A stretch of DNA of 64,000 nucleotides from Defluviimonas aquaemixtae (GCF_900302475.1 NZ_OMOQ01000002.1:493501-557500), one strand, 5' to 3'; shown: positions 39,728 to 50,696, counted from the first letter of the stretch. Notes: generated by a model from the sequence alone, not told the origin. Translations and numbers: made by a program.

Positions 39728-42284
39728 TGACGATGCGGCCCGGCACGACGATCAGCTTCTTGGGGGCGCCGCCATTCAGCGCCCGGATCACAGCTTCCTC
39801 GGCCAGAACGATCTTTTCAACCTCGGCGGCCGCCATGTCCTTCGGAACGCTGATCTCGGCCCGCCGCTTGCCGTTGATCTGGACGGGCAGTGTGACCGTG
39901 TCTTCCGCCAGCATCGCCGGATCGGCCTTTGGCCAGGGTGCCTGAGCGACCAGCCCCTCGCCGCCGAGCATCCCCCAGATGTCCTCGGCCAAATGCGGCA
40001 CCATCGGCGACATGAGCTGCGCGAGCGTCAGCATCGCCTCGCGCTTGGCCTTGCGGCTCGCGTCCGACTTCGAGAAGGTGTTGGTAAGCTCGTACAGCTT
40101 CGCCACCGCCTTGTTGAACGCAAAGCCCTCAATTCCGTCGGTGACATCCGCGATGGTCCGGTGCGTGGCCTTCAGAAGCGCCTCGTCGTGCGCAGCATCC
40201 CCTTCACCGCGCGTGTTCACCTCAGAGGCGAGGCGCCAGACGCGCGCCAGGTGCTTGTGGGTCGCTTCCGCGCCCGCCGCGGTCCATTCCACGTCGCGGT
40301 CCGGCGGGCTGTCGGACATGACGAGCCAGCGTGCGGTATCCGCGCCGTACCGGCCGATGATATCTTCGGGGTCGACGACGTTTTTCTTCGACTTCGACAT
40401 CTTGATCAGCGGGCCGATCTCGACCGGCGTGCCGTCCTTCAGGGTCGCGCCCGTCTCGGTCCGCGTCACATCCTCCGGCAGGTGCCAGACCGGCCGGCCG
40501 TCCTCCGTCCGGGTCGCATAGGTTTCGTGCACGACCATGCCTTGCGTGAAGAGGGCGTTGAACGGCTCGACCGCCTTTTCGGGCAGATGCCCGCAGATAT
40601 GCATCGCGCGGGCGAAGAAGCGCGAGTAGAGCAGATGCAGGATCGCGTGCTCGATGCCGCCGATATACTGGTCGACGTTCATCCAGTAGTCGGCGTCCTC
40701 CATCACCGTCGGCGTCTTGGCACGTGGCGCCGTGAAGCGGGCGTAGTACCAGGACGAATCGACGAAGGTGTCCATCGTGTCGGTCTCGCGCTTGGCGGGC
40801 CGGCCGCATTGCGGACAGACGCAGTCGCGCCAGGTCGGGTGCCAGTCGAGCGGATTGCCGGGCCGGTCGAAGGTCACGTCCTTCGGCAGTTTGACGGGCA
40901 GGTTTTCCTTCCTTTCGGGCACGACGCCGCAGTCGCCGCAATGCACGACGGGAATCGGGCAGCCCCAGAACCGCTGGCGCGAGATGCCCCAGTCGCGCAG
41001 ACGGTAGTTGGTGACCCCGCGACCGACGCCCTTGCCTTCGCAGAAGGCGATCGCGGCATCGATCGCCCCTTCGCCGGTCTGCTCCTCGCTTCCGGCGAAG
41101 CCCTTGATGTAGCGCACCTTTTCCGACTTCATCGGAACATAGGCGTCGCCACCGTTCTCCGGGTGGCGAAAGTCCGCATCTGGCGACAGCGGTTCATAGG
41201 TCGACACGACCGGCAGCCCGTACTTGCGCGCGAAATCGAGATCCCGCTGGTCATGCGCCGGGCAGCCGAATATCGCGCCGGTGCCGTAATCCATCAGGAT
41301 GAAGTTCGCGATGTAGACCGGCAGTTCCCAGCCGTCGTCGAAAGGGTGGCGGCAGCGGATCCCGGTCTCCAGCCCCTTCTTCTCGGCCTTCTCCAGCGCC
41401 TCCTCCGACGTGCCGATCCGGCGGCACTCGGCGACAAAGGCGGCGATCTTCTCGTCGTGACGCTCCAACTGCTTGGCGAGCGGATGGTCCGGAGAGATCG
41501 CGACGAAGCTCGCGCCCAGAAGCGTGTCGGGCCGGGTCGTGTAGACCTCGATCCGGTCGAAACTCTCGGGCGCGCCGATGGTCGAGAAGGCGAATTGCAG
41601 GCCCCGGCTCTTGCCGATCCAGTTGGCCTGCATGACGCGCACCTTCTCGGGCCACTCGGACAGCCCGTCGATCGCCTCCAGAAGCTCGCCCGCGAAATCC
41701 GAGATGCGGAAGAACCACTGTGTCAGCTCTCGCCGCTCGACCTCGGCGCCAGACCGCCAGCCCTTGCCGTCGATGACCTGCTCGTTCGCCAGCACCGTCA
41801 TGTCGACGGGGTCCCAGTTCACCACAGCGTTCTTGCGGTAGACGAGGCCCTTTTCCATGAAGTCGATGAACATCGACTGCTGCTGACCGTAATATTCAGG
41901 ATCGCAAGTCGCGAAGCTTCGGCTCCAGTCATGGGTGTAGCCCAAGGGCTTCAGCTGATCCTTCATGTCGGCAATGTTCTGATAGGTCCAGGCGCCGGGA
42001 TGGACGCCCTTCTCCATCGCCGCGTTCTCTGCGGGCAGGCCGAAGGCGTCGAAGCCCATCGGATGCAAAACGTTGAAACCGTTCGCCATCTTGTAGCGCG
42101 CCACGACGTCGCCCATCGTGTAGTTGCGCGTATGTCCGATATGGATCCGACCCGATGGATAGGGGAACATCTCAAGGACGTAGTATTTCGGCTTCGAGGG
42201 GTCGCGTTCAGCCTTGAAAATGCCTTCCTTCTCCCAGGCTTCCTGCCATTTCGGCTCGATGACGGCGGAGTCGTAACGCGACAT
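39714..42284 (-). CDS. leuS: Leucyl-tRNA synthetase
   Basis: The 856-residue class I synthetase has [15 protein letters not shown] (HIGH at 48-51) and [14 protein letters not shown] (KMSKS near residue 620), plus an editing domain with [21 protein letters not shown]. It charges tRNA-Leu. Length is typical for the bacterial enzyme. It leads a leuS-lptE-holA operon. Confidence 0.98.
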   Translation of the reverse strand: MSRYDSAVIEPKWQEAWEKEGIFKAERDPSKPKYYVLEMFPYPSGRIHIGHTRNYTMGDVVARYKMANGFNVLHPMGFDAFGLPAENAAMEKGVHPGAWTYQNIADMKDQLKPLGYTHDWSRSFATCDPEYYGQQQSMFIDFMEKGLVYRKNAVVNWDPVDMTVLANEQVIDGKGWRSGAEVERRELTQWFFRISDFAGELLEAIDGLSEWPEKVRVMQANWIGKSRGLQFAFSTIGAPESFDRIEVYTTRPDTLLGASFVAISPDHPLAKQLERHDEKIAAFVAECRRIGTSEEALEKAEKKGLETGIRCRHPFDDGWELPVYIANFILMDYGTGAIFGCPAHDQRDLDFARKYGLPVVSTYEPLSPDADFRHPENGGDAYVPMKSEKVRYIKGFAGSEEQTGEGAIDAAIAFCEGKGVGRGVTNYRLRDWGISRQRFWGCPIPVVHCGDCGVVPERKENLPVKLPKDVTFDRPGNPLDWHPTWRDCVCPQCGRPAKRETDTMDTFVDSSWYYARFTAPRAKTPTVMEDADYWMNVDQYIGGIEHAILHLLYSRFFARAMHICGHLPEKAVEPFNALFTQGMVVHETYATRTEDGRPVWHLPEDVTRTETGATLKDGTPVEIGPLIKMSKSKKNVVDPEDIIGRYGADTARWLVMSDSPPDRDVEWTAAGAEATHKHLARVWRLASEVNTRGEGDAAHDEALLKATHRTIADVTDGIEGFAFNKAVAKLYELTNTFSKSDASRKAKREAMLTLAQLMSPMVPHLAEDIWGMLGGEGLVAQAPWPKADPAMLAEDTVTLPVQINGKRRAEISVPKDMAAAEVEKIVLAEEAVIRALNGGAPKKLIVVPGRIVNVVI

Positions 42285-42395
42285 GGTCTATCCTCGAGGC
42301 TTCGTCCGCGTGGTTATACAAGCGCGGCGCGCGAGGTCCAGAGGTTACCTCTGCCCGCGGATGGGTCCTGAGATGACCGGGCCGGTGCCCGGCGG

Positions 42396-42941
42396 TCAGA
42401 GCTTGCTGTCGCGAATCCGGAGCTGGCGCGCGCGGGTCAAAATTGCGTCTTCGACCGCGCGCTGCGTTGCCGCGTCGACCGCGCCGCCCCGCGTGGCGAG
42501 CGCCACCTTGAGCGAGCGCGCATCGAGTGCGGGATCCTGAACATAGATCGTGGCGCGGTAGGCGCGCCCGCCGCCCGGCGGCGTGCCGTAGCCGGTGACG
42601 ATCACGCCCGAGAACGGATCGACCGACTGGATCGGAAGGAAGTCCAGCACCTCGAGCGACGCCTGCCAGAGATACTTGTTGACCTCGACCGTGTTGTTCG
42701 GGTCGGCGCTGTTGGTAAAAAGGTCCCAGATCGTCGACCGTTGCCGCTGCGGCGATACACGTTCGAGATTGGCGCGCTGCTGATCCGCACGCGCGCGCGA
42801 TTCAAGTGTTGCAGCATCGGTTGCGGGCGCCCGATCGCGTCCGAAGATGCCACCTTCGCCGAAGCCGAATCCGTTGCACCCGCCAAGGCTGGCCAGGAGA
42901 CCGGCGAGAATCGCCCCGCGCATGATGATCCGGACCTGCAT
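42396..42941 (-). CDS. DUF3576 lipoprotein
   Basis: The 181-residue protein has a lipobox ASLGGC (cysteine near 22) followed by a DUF3576 core: STIWDLFTNSADPNNTVEVNKYLWQASLEVLDFLPIQSVDPFSGVIVTGYGT. It is a predicted outer-membrane lipoprotein of unknown function, found near leuS in alphaproteobacteria. The ATG at 42941 is taken as start; the one six codons later is equally possible. Confidence 0.88.
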   Translation of the reverse strand: MQVRIIMRGAILAGLLASLGGCNGFGFGEGGIFGRDRAPATDAATLESRARADQQRANLERVSPQRQRSTIWDLFTNSADPNNTVEVNKYLWQASLEVLDFLPIQSVDPFSGVIVTGYGTPPGGGRAYRATIYVQDPALDARSLKVALATRGGAVDAATQRAVEDAILTRARQLRIRDSKL

Positions 42942-43199
42942 GACCCACCCCACGACAGTGAATTTTGTGCTGTCTAGCCGAGCCTTCCCGCCCGAACAAG
43001 GCTTTTCCGGTCAGGGGGTTCTGCGCTATTCTCCGACCGCTCGCCCGCACTGTGGCAAGACTGCACCATCACGCCCCAGTCTTCCCAAGCCACCGGTCCT
43101 TTCCATTGCATTGCCCGGCCCAAGAGCGGAAATAGACGCATACCCAATTCGGATTTCCCTGAGTTGGGCCGACCTTTGAGATCAACGAGGGAATACGAA

Positions 43200-44216
43200 A
43201 TGAAAAAGATCCTTCTCGCTTCCACCGCTCTCGTCGGCTTCGCCGGCGCCGCGGCTGCGGAAGTTTCGCTCTCGGGCTACGCCGAGATCGGTATCAGCGG
43301 TGGCGACGGCCCGGGCGCCGCGCAGTTCGAGACGCAGTTCCATAATGACTGGCAGGTGAACTTCAACTTCTCCGGCTCGACCGACAGCGGTCTCGAGTTC
43401 GGCGGCCGTGTCCAGATCGAAGAGTCCAACAGCCCGTCGGCGATCAACGGCGGCTTGGTCATCGACGACGAATCGTTCTTCGTTTCGGGCGCATTCGGCA
43501 AGGTGACGCTTGGTGAAACCGACGGCGCCTTCGACTGGGCCCTGTCGGAAATCTACACCGGCACCTCGCTGACCGACGACCATTCGACCCACGCCGGTGC
43601 GTACTGGTTCACGGGCCTCGACGGTGCCTACGACAACCAGATCATGCGTTACGAGTACTCGTTCGGTGACTTCGGCGTCGCGATCTCGGCCGAAATGGAC
43701 GACGACACGGCGTGCACGGGTCCCGCTTGTGACCCCGTTCTCGGCGACGGCGTCACCAACGACGTCAACTTCGCCATCGGTGGCAAGTGGGCTGGCAGTT
43801 TCCAGGGTGTGGATGTCGGCGTCGGCGCTGGCTACCAGGACAACGGCGCCATCAGCGTCTGGGGTCTGAGCGGTTCGGCGGCGTTCGCCATGGGTGTTTC
43901 GGTCGCAGTCGGCTATGCCGACCTCGACGGTATCCCCGATGCGGTCGGCAACGGCGTTGCGGTTGACAGCTGGTGGGGCATCGGCGTGGCCTACACGCCT
44001 GCGACCATGAGCGCGCTGACTGTCGGCGTAAACTACGGTGAGTACGACGCGACTGTCGCTGGCGTTCCCGATCCGTCGGGCTGGGGCATCGTGGCCAACT
44101 ACGACCTGGGCGGCGGCGCTGTCGCGATGGTCGGCTACGGCGCGAGCGACAACGGCGTCTCGGCCAACGGCAAGGGCGAAGACACCTGGTCGGCCGGCCT
44201 TGGCCTTTCGTTCTAA
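43200..44216 (+). CDS. Rhodobacter-type outer membrane porin
   Basis: The 338-residue beta-barrel protein has a signal peptide (MKKILLASTALVGFAGAAAA) and beta strands such as EVSLSGYAEIGISGG, DWQVNFNFSGSTDSG and ALTVGVNYGEYDA, ending in a C-terminal aromatic Phe. The strands and eyelet-like acidic loops match the 16-stranded porins of Rhodobacter and Rhodovulum. It lets small solutes cross the outer membrane. A strong GAGG ribosome site lies upstream, and a UUCG-capped terminator follows. Confidence 0.92.
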   Translation: MKKILLASTALVGFAGAAAAEVSLSGYAEIGISGGDGPGAAQFETQFHNDWQVNFNFSGSTDSGLEFGGRVQIEESNSPSAINGGLVIDDESFFVSGAFGKVTLGETDGAFDWALSEIYTGTSLTDDHSTHAGAYWFTGLDGAYDNQIMRYEYSFGDFGVAISAEMDDDTACTGPACDPVLGDGVTNDVNFAIGGKWAGSFQGVDVGVGAGYQDNGAISVWGLSGSAAFAMGVSVAVGYADLDGIPDAVGNGVAVDSWWGIGVAYTPATMSALTVGVNYGEYDATVAGVPDPSGWGIVANYDLGGGAVAMVGYGASDNGVSANGKGEDTWSAGLGLSF

Positions 44217-44241
44217 TCGAGCGGTTTGACAAATCGGGAGA

Positions 44242-44271
44242 GAGCGGGCTTCGGCCCGCTCTTTTCTTTTT
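44242..44271 (+). terminator. Rho-independent terminator of the porin gene
   Basis: Stem GAGCGGGC (44242-44249) pairs with GCCCGCTC (44254-44261) over a TTCG tetraloop, followed by a T-rich run. It lies 26 bp after the porin stop. Confidence 0.93.
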
Positions 44272-44352
44272 GAGGCCGTCCGGGGCCAACTCGACATTGC
44301 CGGGGGCCAGCGATAAGGTCCGCCGCGACCCGACATCTGCCCGGACGCCCCG

Positions 44353-46524
44353 ATGACAACCGTGATGACTCCGAACCAGGTCCAGCAGACTTATGCCGAG
44401 GCCTTAAAGCTGCATCAGGCGGGGAAGCTCGAAGAGGCTCTACAGATCTACGGGCGGATCATCGAGGCCAATCCGAAGATCGCTGAGGCGCACTTCCAGG
44501 CGGGCCGCATCTTCACGACAAGCAATCGCTTTGAGCGGGCGTTTCAGCATTTTCAGGCCGCCGTGAAGCTGCGCCCTGCCGAAAGTGCTATCTGGATGGC
44601 CTGGGCCGAGGCGGTCGCGCTCGGCGGAAACGCCGATGTCGAGGCCGCATTCCTCCGCACATTGAAACCCGCCCCTGTCGCTGCCGACACCAAGATCGTT
44701 CTACAGGACCGTTTCGGGGCACGGCGCGCAAGTACCCGACCGGCGACGGGGGGCGCGAAGCCTGCGCAGATCCGTGGGCTGATGGGCCTGATGGAAGCCG
44801 GCCGCCACGATGAAGCGGAACGCGCCGCCCTTGCCGTTCTCAAGCAGCAGCCGCAGTCGGCTCTCGCCCTGAACGTCCTGGCGACAGCGCAAGTGAATCT
44901 CGGCAAGGACCGCGCGGCGGAAACCAGCTTCCGGCGCGCGATTCAGGCCGATCCAAACTATGCCGAGGCATACGACAATCTCGGACGGTTCCTCATCGAG
45001 CGGAAGCGCGATGCGGAGGCAGTTCAACTCTTCCGCCGCGCCGTCACACTGGCCCCGGGACTGCCGTCAGCGATCGTGAACCTCGCGAGTTCCTATACGC
45101 AGTCCGGTCACTATGAAGCGGCACGCACTCTCTTGAACAAGGCGGAGGCCGCGGGGGTCGATGCGCTGCCGTTTCATATCGCCGCGGGAAACCTCTACAC
45201 CAGACTCAAGAATTTCGCGAAGGCGGAACAGGCGTTTCAGAAGGCGATCGACACGGCGGGCGGCGGCAAGAGCGGTCATGCGACCGCACTTCTCGCCCAG
45301 TCGCAGGCGCGGCTCGGCAAGGACGATGCGGCGATGGCCAATTACGATCTCGCGCTGCAGATCGACCCGGACTCCCCGGTCGCGACGGGCGGCAAGGCGC
45401 AGCTTCTCCAGACGCTCGGCCATTTCAACCAGGCCGAGGAGCTTTTCCGGCGTGGCTTCGAACTCGACCCGCTGAACGGCGAGAACTTCCGCGCCTTCAT
45501 CATGTCGCACAAAACCAAGTCTGACGATCCGGTCATAGCCACGATGCTCGACCGCTACGAAAACCCGGCGCTGAAGGACGCCGATCGCGTCAACATGGGC
45601 TTCGCCATCGCCAAGGCGCTGGAGGACGTGCAGGATTACGCCCGCGTCTTCCGCTACCTTGACGAAGCGAACGCGCTGATGCGCAAGATGTCGCCCTATT
45701 CGATCGAACTGCGCCGCGAACAGGTGGCGGAGACGAAGGCCGTGCTCGACGGCATCGACTGGCACGGGACCAAGCTCGAAGGCACGACCGATTTCGCGCC
45801 GATCTTCGTCACTGGCATGCCGCGCTCCGGCACGACGCTGATCGAACAGATCATCGCCAGCCACTCGACCGTCACCGGTGCGGGCGAAATCGGCGAATGC
45901 GCAAGGGCGGCGCAGCTTCTGATCTCTGACGATGTCAGCGCGCGGAAGATGCATCCGCCGAAGATGGAAGACGTCGCGGAGCTCGGGCACCGTTTCGAGG
46001 AGTATATTGGGGCCCGCTTCCCCGGCGCCGACCGGATCACAGACAAATCGATCCAGACCTACATGTATATGGGTCTAGTGAAGCTCGCGATGCCGAACGC
46101 GCGTTTCGTCGTCGTACGCCGCGACCCGCGCGACAACCTTCTGTCGATCTACAAGAACAAGTTCCCCGACGACACGCACCTCTATGCCTACGACCAGAAA
46201 GACCTTGCTGCCTTCTATGGCACCTTCGTCGATGTGATCGACTTCTGGCGCGAGCGGGTGCCCGACTGGTTCTACGAGGTGCAGTACGAGGAACTCGTCG
46301 CCAATCCCGAGGACGAGACGCGCAAGCTCATCGCCGCCTGCGGGCTTGAGTGGGAAGACGCCTGCCTCAGCTTCCACGAGACCAAGCGCAAGGTGGAAAC
46401 ACTTTCCGTCTATCAGGTGCGCCAGCCGATCTCGAAGGCTTCCGTTGCGCTCTGGCAGCGCTACGAGAAGGAACTGGAGCCGATGCTCGACGCGCTGAGG
46501 GAAGGCGGGCATGTCCCTGACTGA
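44353..46524 (+). CDS. TPR-repeat sulfotransferase
   Basis: The 723-residue protein has about ten tetratricopeptide repeats in the first 400 residues (YAEALKLHQAGKLEEALQIYG, FERAFQHFQAAVKLRPAESA, NYAEAYDNLGRFLIE, FNQAEELFRRGFELDP). A C-terminal PAPS-dependent sulfotransferase domain follows: GMPRSGTTLIEQIIASH near 488 is the 5'-phosphosulfate loop, and RFVVVRRDPRDNLLSIYKNKF is the 3'-phosphate site. The acceptor is unknown. It overlaps yggS by 14 bp. Confidence 0.9.
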   Translation: MTTVMTPNQVQQTYAEALKLHQAGKLEEALQIYGRIIEANPKIAEAHFQAGRIFTTSNRFERAFQHFQAAVKLRPAESAIWMAWAEAVALGGNADVEAAFLRTLKPAPVAADTKIVLQDRFGARRASTRPATGGAKPAQIRGLMGLMEAGRHDEAERAALAVLKQQPQSALALNVLATAQVNLGKDRAAETSFRRAIQADPNYAEAYDNLGRFLIERKRDAEAVQLFRRAVTLAPGLPSAIVNLASSYTQSGHYEAARTLLNKAEAAGVDALPFHIAAGNLYTRLKNFAKAEQAFQKAIDTAGGGKSGHATALLAQSQARLGKDDAAMANYDLALQIDPDSPVATGGKAQLLQTLGHFNQAEELFRRGFELDPLNGENFRAFIMSHKTKSDDPVIATMLDRYENPALKDADRVNMGFAIAKALEDVQDYARVFRYLDEANALMRKMSPYSIELRREQVAETKAVLDGIDWHGTKLEGTTDFAPIFVTGMPRSGTTLIEQIIASHSTVTGAGEIGECARAAQLLISDDVSARKMHPPKMEDVAELGHRFEEYIGARFPGADRITDKSIQTYMYMGLVKLAMPNARFVVVRRDPRDNLLSIYKNKFPDDTHLYAYDQKDLAAFYGTFVDVIDFWRERVPDWFYEVQYEELVANPEDETRKLIAACGLEWEDACLSFHETKRKVETLSVYQVRQPISKASVALWQRYEKELEPMLDALREGGHVPD

Positions 46525-47170
46525 GATTACCGCGCGGATCAGGGCGGCGGAGATGGCGGCGCAGCGGCCGGAGGGATCGGTGACGCTGATCGCGGTCTCC
46601 AAGGTGCAGCCGCTGGAGCGGATTGAGGCGGTGCTGGAAGAAGGCCATCGCATCTTCGGTGAGAACTACGTGCAGGAGTCGCTGGGCAAGTGGCCCCCCT
46701 TGAGAGAACGGTTCGCTGATGTCTCTCTCCACATGATCGGCCCGCTGCAGTCGAACAAGGCCAAGCCCGCGATGGAGCTTTTCGACGCAATTCACACGCT
46801 CGATCGGCCGTCCCTGGCGAAGAAGATTGCGCGGATGGCGAAGGAGGGCGGGTCGTGCCCGGAACTCTTCGTTCAGGTGAATACCGGGGAGGAGCCGCAG
46901 AAGGCAGGTGTGCTGCCCGATGACGCCGACGCCTTCATCGATGACTGCCGCGGGATGGGCCTGACGCTTACGGGGCTGATGTGCATCCCGCCGGAGGAAG
47001 ACGATCCGCGGCCGCATTTCGAAATGCTCGCGAAGATCGCGGAGCGTACCGGTCTCTCGGGCCTTTCGATGGGGATGAGCGCGGATTTCGAGGAGGCAAT
47101 CGCGGCGGGCGCGACGCATGTGCGCGTCGGTTCCGCCATCTTCGGTGCGCGGGATTACGGACAGCGCTGA
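46511..47170 (+). CDS. YggS-family PLP-binding protein
   Basis: The 219-residue PLP homeostasis protein (YggS/PLPBP) has the Schiff-base lysine K31 in LIAVSKVQP, GENYVQESLGKW, FHMIGPLQSNKAKP-like HMIGPLQSNK, and the C-terminal LSMGMSADFEEAIAAGATHVRVGSAIFG that binds the phosphate. It buffers PLP and affects amino-acid metabolism. It shares 14 bp with the sulfotransferase gene. Confidence 0.94.
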   Translation: MSLTEITARIRAAEMAAQRPEGSVTLIAVSKVQPLERIEAVLEEGHRIFGENYVQESLGKWPPLRERFADVSLHMIGPLQSNKAKPAMELFDAIHTLDRPSLAKKIARMAKEGGSCPELFVQVNTGEEPQKAGVLPDDADAFIDDCRGMGLTLTGLMCIPPEEDDPRPHFEMLAKIAERTGLSGLSMGMSADFEEAIAAGATHVRVGSAIFGARDYGQR

Positions 47171-47240
47171 GGGTACCTTCCGCCCCTTTCCCCGGATCGA
47201 GTCGGGGGTTCATCCCCGAAAGCGTTGGGCAAGGTGAGGA

Positions 47241-47750
47241 TCATGCGCGTGTGGGAACTACTACGCGAGTGCCGGGCGGAGCGTGGCGCGCAATGAAGAG
47301 AAGATCCCTGCGCGACAGGGCGAGGCAGCCTGCGGTGGGGAAACCCGGGCGGCGCCATTGGTGGATGAAGATCGCCGATCCGTCGCCGGGCACCGCCCTG
47401 GGCCAGTTCCAGTCGAGTGGCAGGATCAGATCGTAAAGCGGGTCGGCGCGGCGCAGGCGTTCCGGGCTGTTGCCGAAGGGTTTGCGCGTCAGGTGATTGT
47501 ATGATGGATGGTCCGGCGCGTCGCACCAGCGATCCTGAAGGTGAATCGGTTGCGCCCAGGGCGGAAGCCGCGTTCCGGCAACGCGGTCTGGCCGGTAGAG
47601 GAGACCGATGATGCGGTGCGTACCAGCGGGCGTGGCGCCGTCGCCTTCGCGCTTGGCAGTCGTGACGCCGGTGCGGCCGATGGTGACCGGGAAGGTGCGG
47701 CTAAGAAAGCGTAGTCCGGTCGGGGTGAGCACGAGCTCGCCAAGGCTCAT
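47241..47750 (-). CDS. L,D-transpeptidase (YkuD) domain protein
   Basis: The 169-residue protein is an isolated YkuD catalytic domain. [19 protein letters not shown] carries the essential His and Cys of the HxxxxxxxxxxGC pattern, with [21 protein letters not shown] after it. No signal peptide is clear, so export is uncertain. It could cross-link peptidoglycan or remodel cell-wall peptides. The ATG overlaps the GTP cyclohydrolase II stop (ATGA). Confidence 0.88.
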   Translation of the reverse strand: MSLGELVLTPTGLRFLSRTFPVTIGRTGVTTAKREGDGATPAGTHRIIGLLYRPDRVAGTRLPPWAQPIHLQDRWCDAPDHPSYNHLTRKPFGNSPERLRRADPLYDLILPLDWNWPRAVPGDGSAIFIHQWRRPGFPTAGCLALSRRDLLFIARHAPPGTRVVVPTRA

Positions 47751-48835
47751 AGCAGGTGGCCCGAACGCGAAGCCTTGGTCGCAAGATAGGCATCGTTGTG
47801 CTGCGTCCGCCCGACCTTGAGGGGAACTCGCTCGCTCACCCGAATGCCTGCCGCTTCCATCATGCGGATCTTGGCCGGATTATTCGTCAGAAGCCGTACG
47901 GATGAAAAGCCGAGCCGCTTTAGAATTCCCGCGCCGATGCGGAAGTCGCGTTCGTCGTCCTCGAAGCCCAGCCGGTGGTTGGCCTCTACCGTGTCGAAGC
48001 CCTGATCCTGAAGCGAGTAGGCCCGCATCTTGTTGGCGAGCCCGATGCCGCGGCCTTCCTGGTTGAGATAGAGCAATATCCCAGCCCCCTTCTGTCCCAT
48101 GAGAGTGAGCGCGGCGCGGAGCTGCGGTCCGCAATCGCACTTGAGGCTGCCCAGAATGTCGCCGGTGAAGCAAGCCGAATGCAGTCTCGCGAGAACGGGA
48201 CGGTCACGCGGCGGCTGGCCGATCTCGATCGCATAGTGTTCCTCGCCGCCGTCTTCGGGACGAAAGACGTGCAGACGCCCGGCCTCGGCGGCTGCCATGG
48301 GAAGCCGGGCGGCGACGACCGGATGAAGCGGGCTAGTATCCAGCATGATCGGGCCGGCGCGATCCCAGTCGATGAGCGTGAGGCTCTCCCTCGCAGCGAA
48401 CCGGGCCGGTTCGGCCACCGGTACGATCAACGCCGCCGGCAGAAGCCGCGCCGACTTGGCAAGTTCGACGCCGGCGCGCGCAAGGGTGGCGTCGTCGCCC
48501 CGCGAACAGTCGAACGGGCCCTTCATCGGAACGGTGAGGTCGTCCGCCGGATCCGCGACCGCCGCGATCCAGGCCGGCGTGGCGTCCGCAGGCACGATGA
48601 GCCGCGCAATGTCTCCGTCATAGGGTCTGGCCCTCAACGTCTCCGCCCGCCGTGCCGTGATCGCGAGAACGGTTTCGCCCAATGTCATGAGGGCAATGAA
48701 TCGCTCAGGCGTCAGAGCCTCGGCCGCGAGTGCGAGCGCGCCCTGTCCGCCCGCAACAAGAACAACGGGTACGCCCATCCGCAGATCGGCGCGCCCGCGA
48801 TTGAGGCGTTCGACGATATCGGGGCCAAGGGGCAT
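47747..48835 (-). CDS. ribA: GTP cyclohydrolase II with an unusual N-terminal domain
   Basis: The 362-residue protein has a C-terminal GTP cyclohydrolase II domain (about 160-362): [17 protein letters not shown] provides the three zinc cysteines and NQEGRGIGL plus TNNPAK the catalytic region. It opens the riboflavin pathway from GTP. The first ~155 residues look like a degenerate relative of the DHBP synthase (RibB) half of bifunctional enzymes, but the usual acidic/Arg RibB motifs are not seen. A frame extends 90 codons upstream; the ATG at 48835 is preferred. Confidence 0.88.
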   Translation of the reverse strand: MPLGPDIVERLNRGRADLRMGVPVVLVAGGQGALALAAEALTPERFIALMTLGETVLAITARRAETLRARPYDGDIARLIVPADATPAWIAAVADPADDLTVPMKGPFDCSRGDDATLARAGVELAKSARLLPAALIVPVAEPARFAARESLTLIDWDRAGPIMLDTSPLHPVVAARLPMAAAEAGRLHVFRPEDGGEEHYAIEIGQPPRDRPVLARLHSACFTGDILGSLKCDCGPQLRAALTLMGQKGAGILLYLNQEGRGIGLANKMRAYSLQDQGFDTVEANHRLGFEDDERDFRIGAGILKRLGFSSVRLLTNNPAKIRMMEAAGIRVSERVPLKVGRTQHNDAYLATKASRSGHLL

Positions 48836-48995
48836 GTTACATCCGTTGAAACTTCGCGCCCTTCTAGATAGTCCGCCGCTGCTGAAATTGAAACAATTCC
48901 CGGGTTCCGCGACACGAGCGCGTGAAATGACAGAGCCGTGACTTGCCGATTTGCGGGTCCGCACGCATCTCTTGAAGTAAGAAGGAGACAAGCCA

Positions 48996-49682
48996 ATGGC
49001 CAACTTGAAGAAAATTCTGCTGGTCGATGACGACGAAGACCTGCGCGAAGCACTGGCCGAGCAACTCGTTTCAACCGAGGATTTCGACGTCTTCGAGGCC
49101 GGCACTGGCGCCGAGGGTATCGATAAAGTGAAGGCGGGGATTTATGATCTCGTGATCCTCGACGTGGGCTTGCCTGACACCGATGGGCGGGAGCTTTGCA
49201 AGAAGATGCGCAAGCAGGGCGTCAAATGTCCAATTCTGATGTTGACGGGTCAGGACGGCGATGCCGACACGATCCTTGGCCTCGATGCGGGCGCCAATGA
49301 CTATGTGACGAAGCCCTTCAAGTTCCCCGTGCTCCTGGCCCGGATCCGCGCCCAGTTGCGCACGCACGAGCAGTCCGAGGACGCAATATTCCAGCTTGGT
49401 CCGTACACGTTCAAGCCGGCGATGAAGATGCTGATCGACGAGCGGGACCGGAAGATCAGGCTCACCGAAAAGGAGACGAACATACTCAAGTTCCTCTACC
49501 GTGCGACCGAGGGCGTTGTGCCGCGCGACGTCCTTCTGCACGAGGTCTGGGGGTACAACGCGGGCGTCACGACCCACACGCTCGAGACCCACATCTACCG
49601 GCTTCGTCAGAAAATAGAACCAGATCCGTCAAATGCCCGCCTTCTTGTCACCGAATCTGGCGGGTATAGACTGGTTGCATGA
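48996..49682 (+). CDS. OmpR/PhoB-family response regulator, CenR-like
   Basis: The 228-residue protein has a receiver domain ([20 protein letters not shown]; phospho-acceptor Asp in [22 protein letters not shown] and [14 protein letters not shown]) and a C-terminal OmpR-type winged helix ([48 protein letters not shown]). It resembles the orphan CenR envelope regulator of Rhodobacter and Caulobacter, which is inference. No histidine kinase gene is adjacent. It has a clear AAGGAG ribosome site. Confidence 0.9.
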   Translation: MANLKKILLVDDDEDLREALAEQLVSTEDFDVFEAGTGAEGIDKVKAGIYDLVILDVGLPDTDGRELCKKMRKQGVKCPILMLTGQDGDADTILGLDAGANDYVTKPFKFPVLLARIRAQLRTHEQSEDAIFQLGPYTFKPAMKMLIDERDRKIRLTEKETNILKFLYRATEGVVPRDVLLHEVWGYNAGVTTHTLETHIYRLRQKIEPDPSNARLLVTESGGYRLVA

Positions 49683-49734
49683 GAGATCCCCTGATCACGT
49701 CGGGGTAATGGCGTGATATCCTCCCTGTTGGACT

Positions 49735-49762
49735 GGCCGGGCTTTCAGCCCGGCCTTTTTTT
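49735..49762 (+). terminator. Rho-independent terminator of the response regulator gene
   Basis: A perfect 9-bp stem, GGCCGGGCT (49735-49743) / AGCCCGGCC (49747-49755), with a 3-nt loop is followed by seven T residues. It ends the transcript 53 bp after the stop. Confidence 0.93.
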
Positions 49763-49891
49763 CTGACGAGGCTGCCGCGACGGAATGAAGCAGATGTCCT
49801 GCGAGAAGCGGAAAAGAGTTCGCCGCTGATGCGTTGCTACCATCCGGTGCCCCGGCTAAGTTCGCGCGGTCCGACAGATGAGGAGAACGCC

Positions 49892-50680
49892 ATGCCCTTC
49901 ACCATCGCCACCTGGAACATCAACTCCGTCAGGCTGCGCGAGGGGCTCGTTGCCCGTCTGATGCAGGAAGAGGCGCCGGACATTATTTGCCTGCAGGAAT
50001 GCAAGTCCCCGGTCGAGAAGATCCCGCTAGAGACATTCCGGGACCTTGGCTACGCGTACATTGCCGCGCGTGGGCAGAAGGGATACAACGGCGTTGCGAT
50101 ATTCTCGAAGTTTCCCCTGAAAGAGATCGGCGCGCACGACTTCGTCGATCTTGGCCACGCGCGACATATCGCGGCGCAGCTGGAAAACGGAGTCACCATC
50201 CACAATTTCTACGTCCCCGCGGGCGGTGACGTACCCGACCGCGAGATGAACGAAAAATTCGGCCAGAAGCTCGACTACGTGGCAGCGATGCGCGACTGGG
50301 CCAGCGCCGAAAAGCCCGAGAAGTCGATCCTTGTCGGCGATCTCAACATCGCGCCACGCGAGGATGACGTCTGGAGCCACAAGCAACTCTTGAAGATCGT
50401 CAGTCACACACCGATCGAGGTGGAGGGCCTCGGCGAGGCGCAAAATGCCGGCAAATGGGTCGACATCACCCGGCAAGACATTCCTGAGGGGCTGCTCTAC
50501 AGCTGGTGGTCTTATCGCTCGCCGAATTGGGATGCGGCGGATAAGGGCCGTCGTCTCGATCACATCTGGGCCACGCCGGACATCGCGAACGCGGGCCATG
50601 GCAGCCGCGTTCTGCGCTCGGCGCGGGGCTGGGAAAAGCCGTCTGACCACGCGCCGGTTTTCGCGACGTTTGATCTATAA
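49892..50680 (+). CDS. xth: Exodeoxyribonuclease III
   Basis: The 262-residue AP endonuclease/3'-exonuclease has FTIATWNINSVR at the N-terminus, ICLQECKSP with the metal Glu, ILVGDLNIAPREDDVW with the catalytic Asp/Asn, and the C-terminal SDHAPVFATF. It nicks DNA at abasic sites. The ATG at 49892 follows a GAGGAGAACGCC site. The earlier in-frame starts are rejected. Confidence 0.96.
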   Translation: MPFTIATWNINSVRLREGLVARLMQEEAPDIICLQECKSPVEKIPLETFRDLGYAYIAARGQKGYNGVAIFSKFPLKEIGAHDFVDLGHARHIAAQLENGVTIHNFYVPAGGDVPDREMNEKFGQKLDYVAAMRDWASAEKPEKSILVGDLNIAPREDDVWSHKQLLKIVSHTPIEVEGLGEAQNAGKWVDITRQDIPEGLLYSWWSYRSPNWDAADKGRRLDHIWATPDIANAGHGSRVLRSARGWEKPSDHAPVFATFDL

Positions 50681-50696
50681 CTTGAAGGATGGGCGT

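Noticed and set aside
39705..42371. Long 888-codon open frame on the plus strand
   Set aside because: It lies exactly opposite leuS and has no ribosome site or recognisable domain. Long antisense frames are expected in such GC-rich coding DNA.
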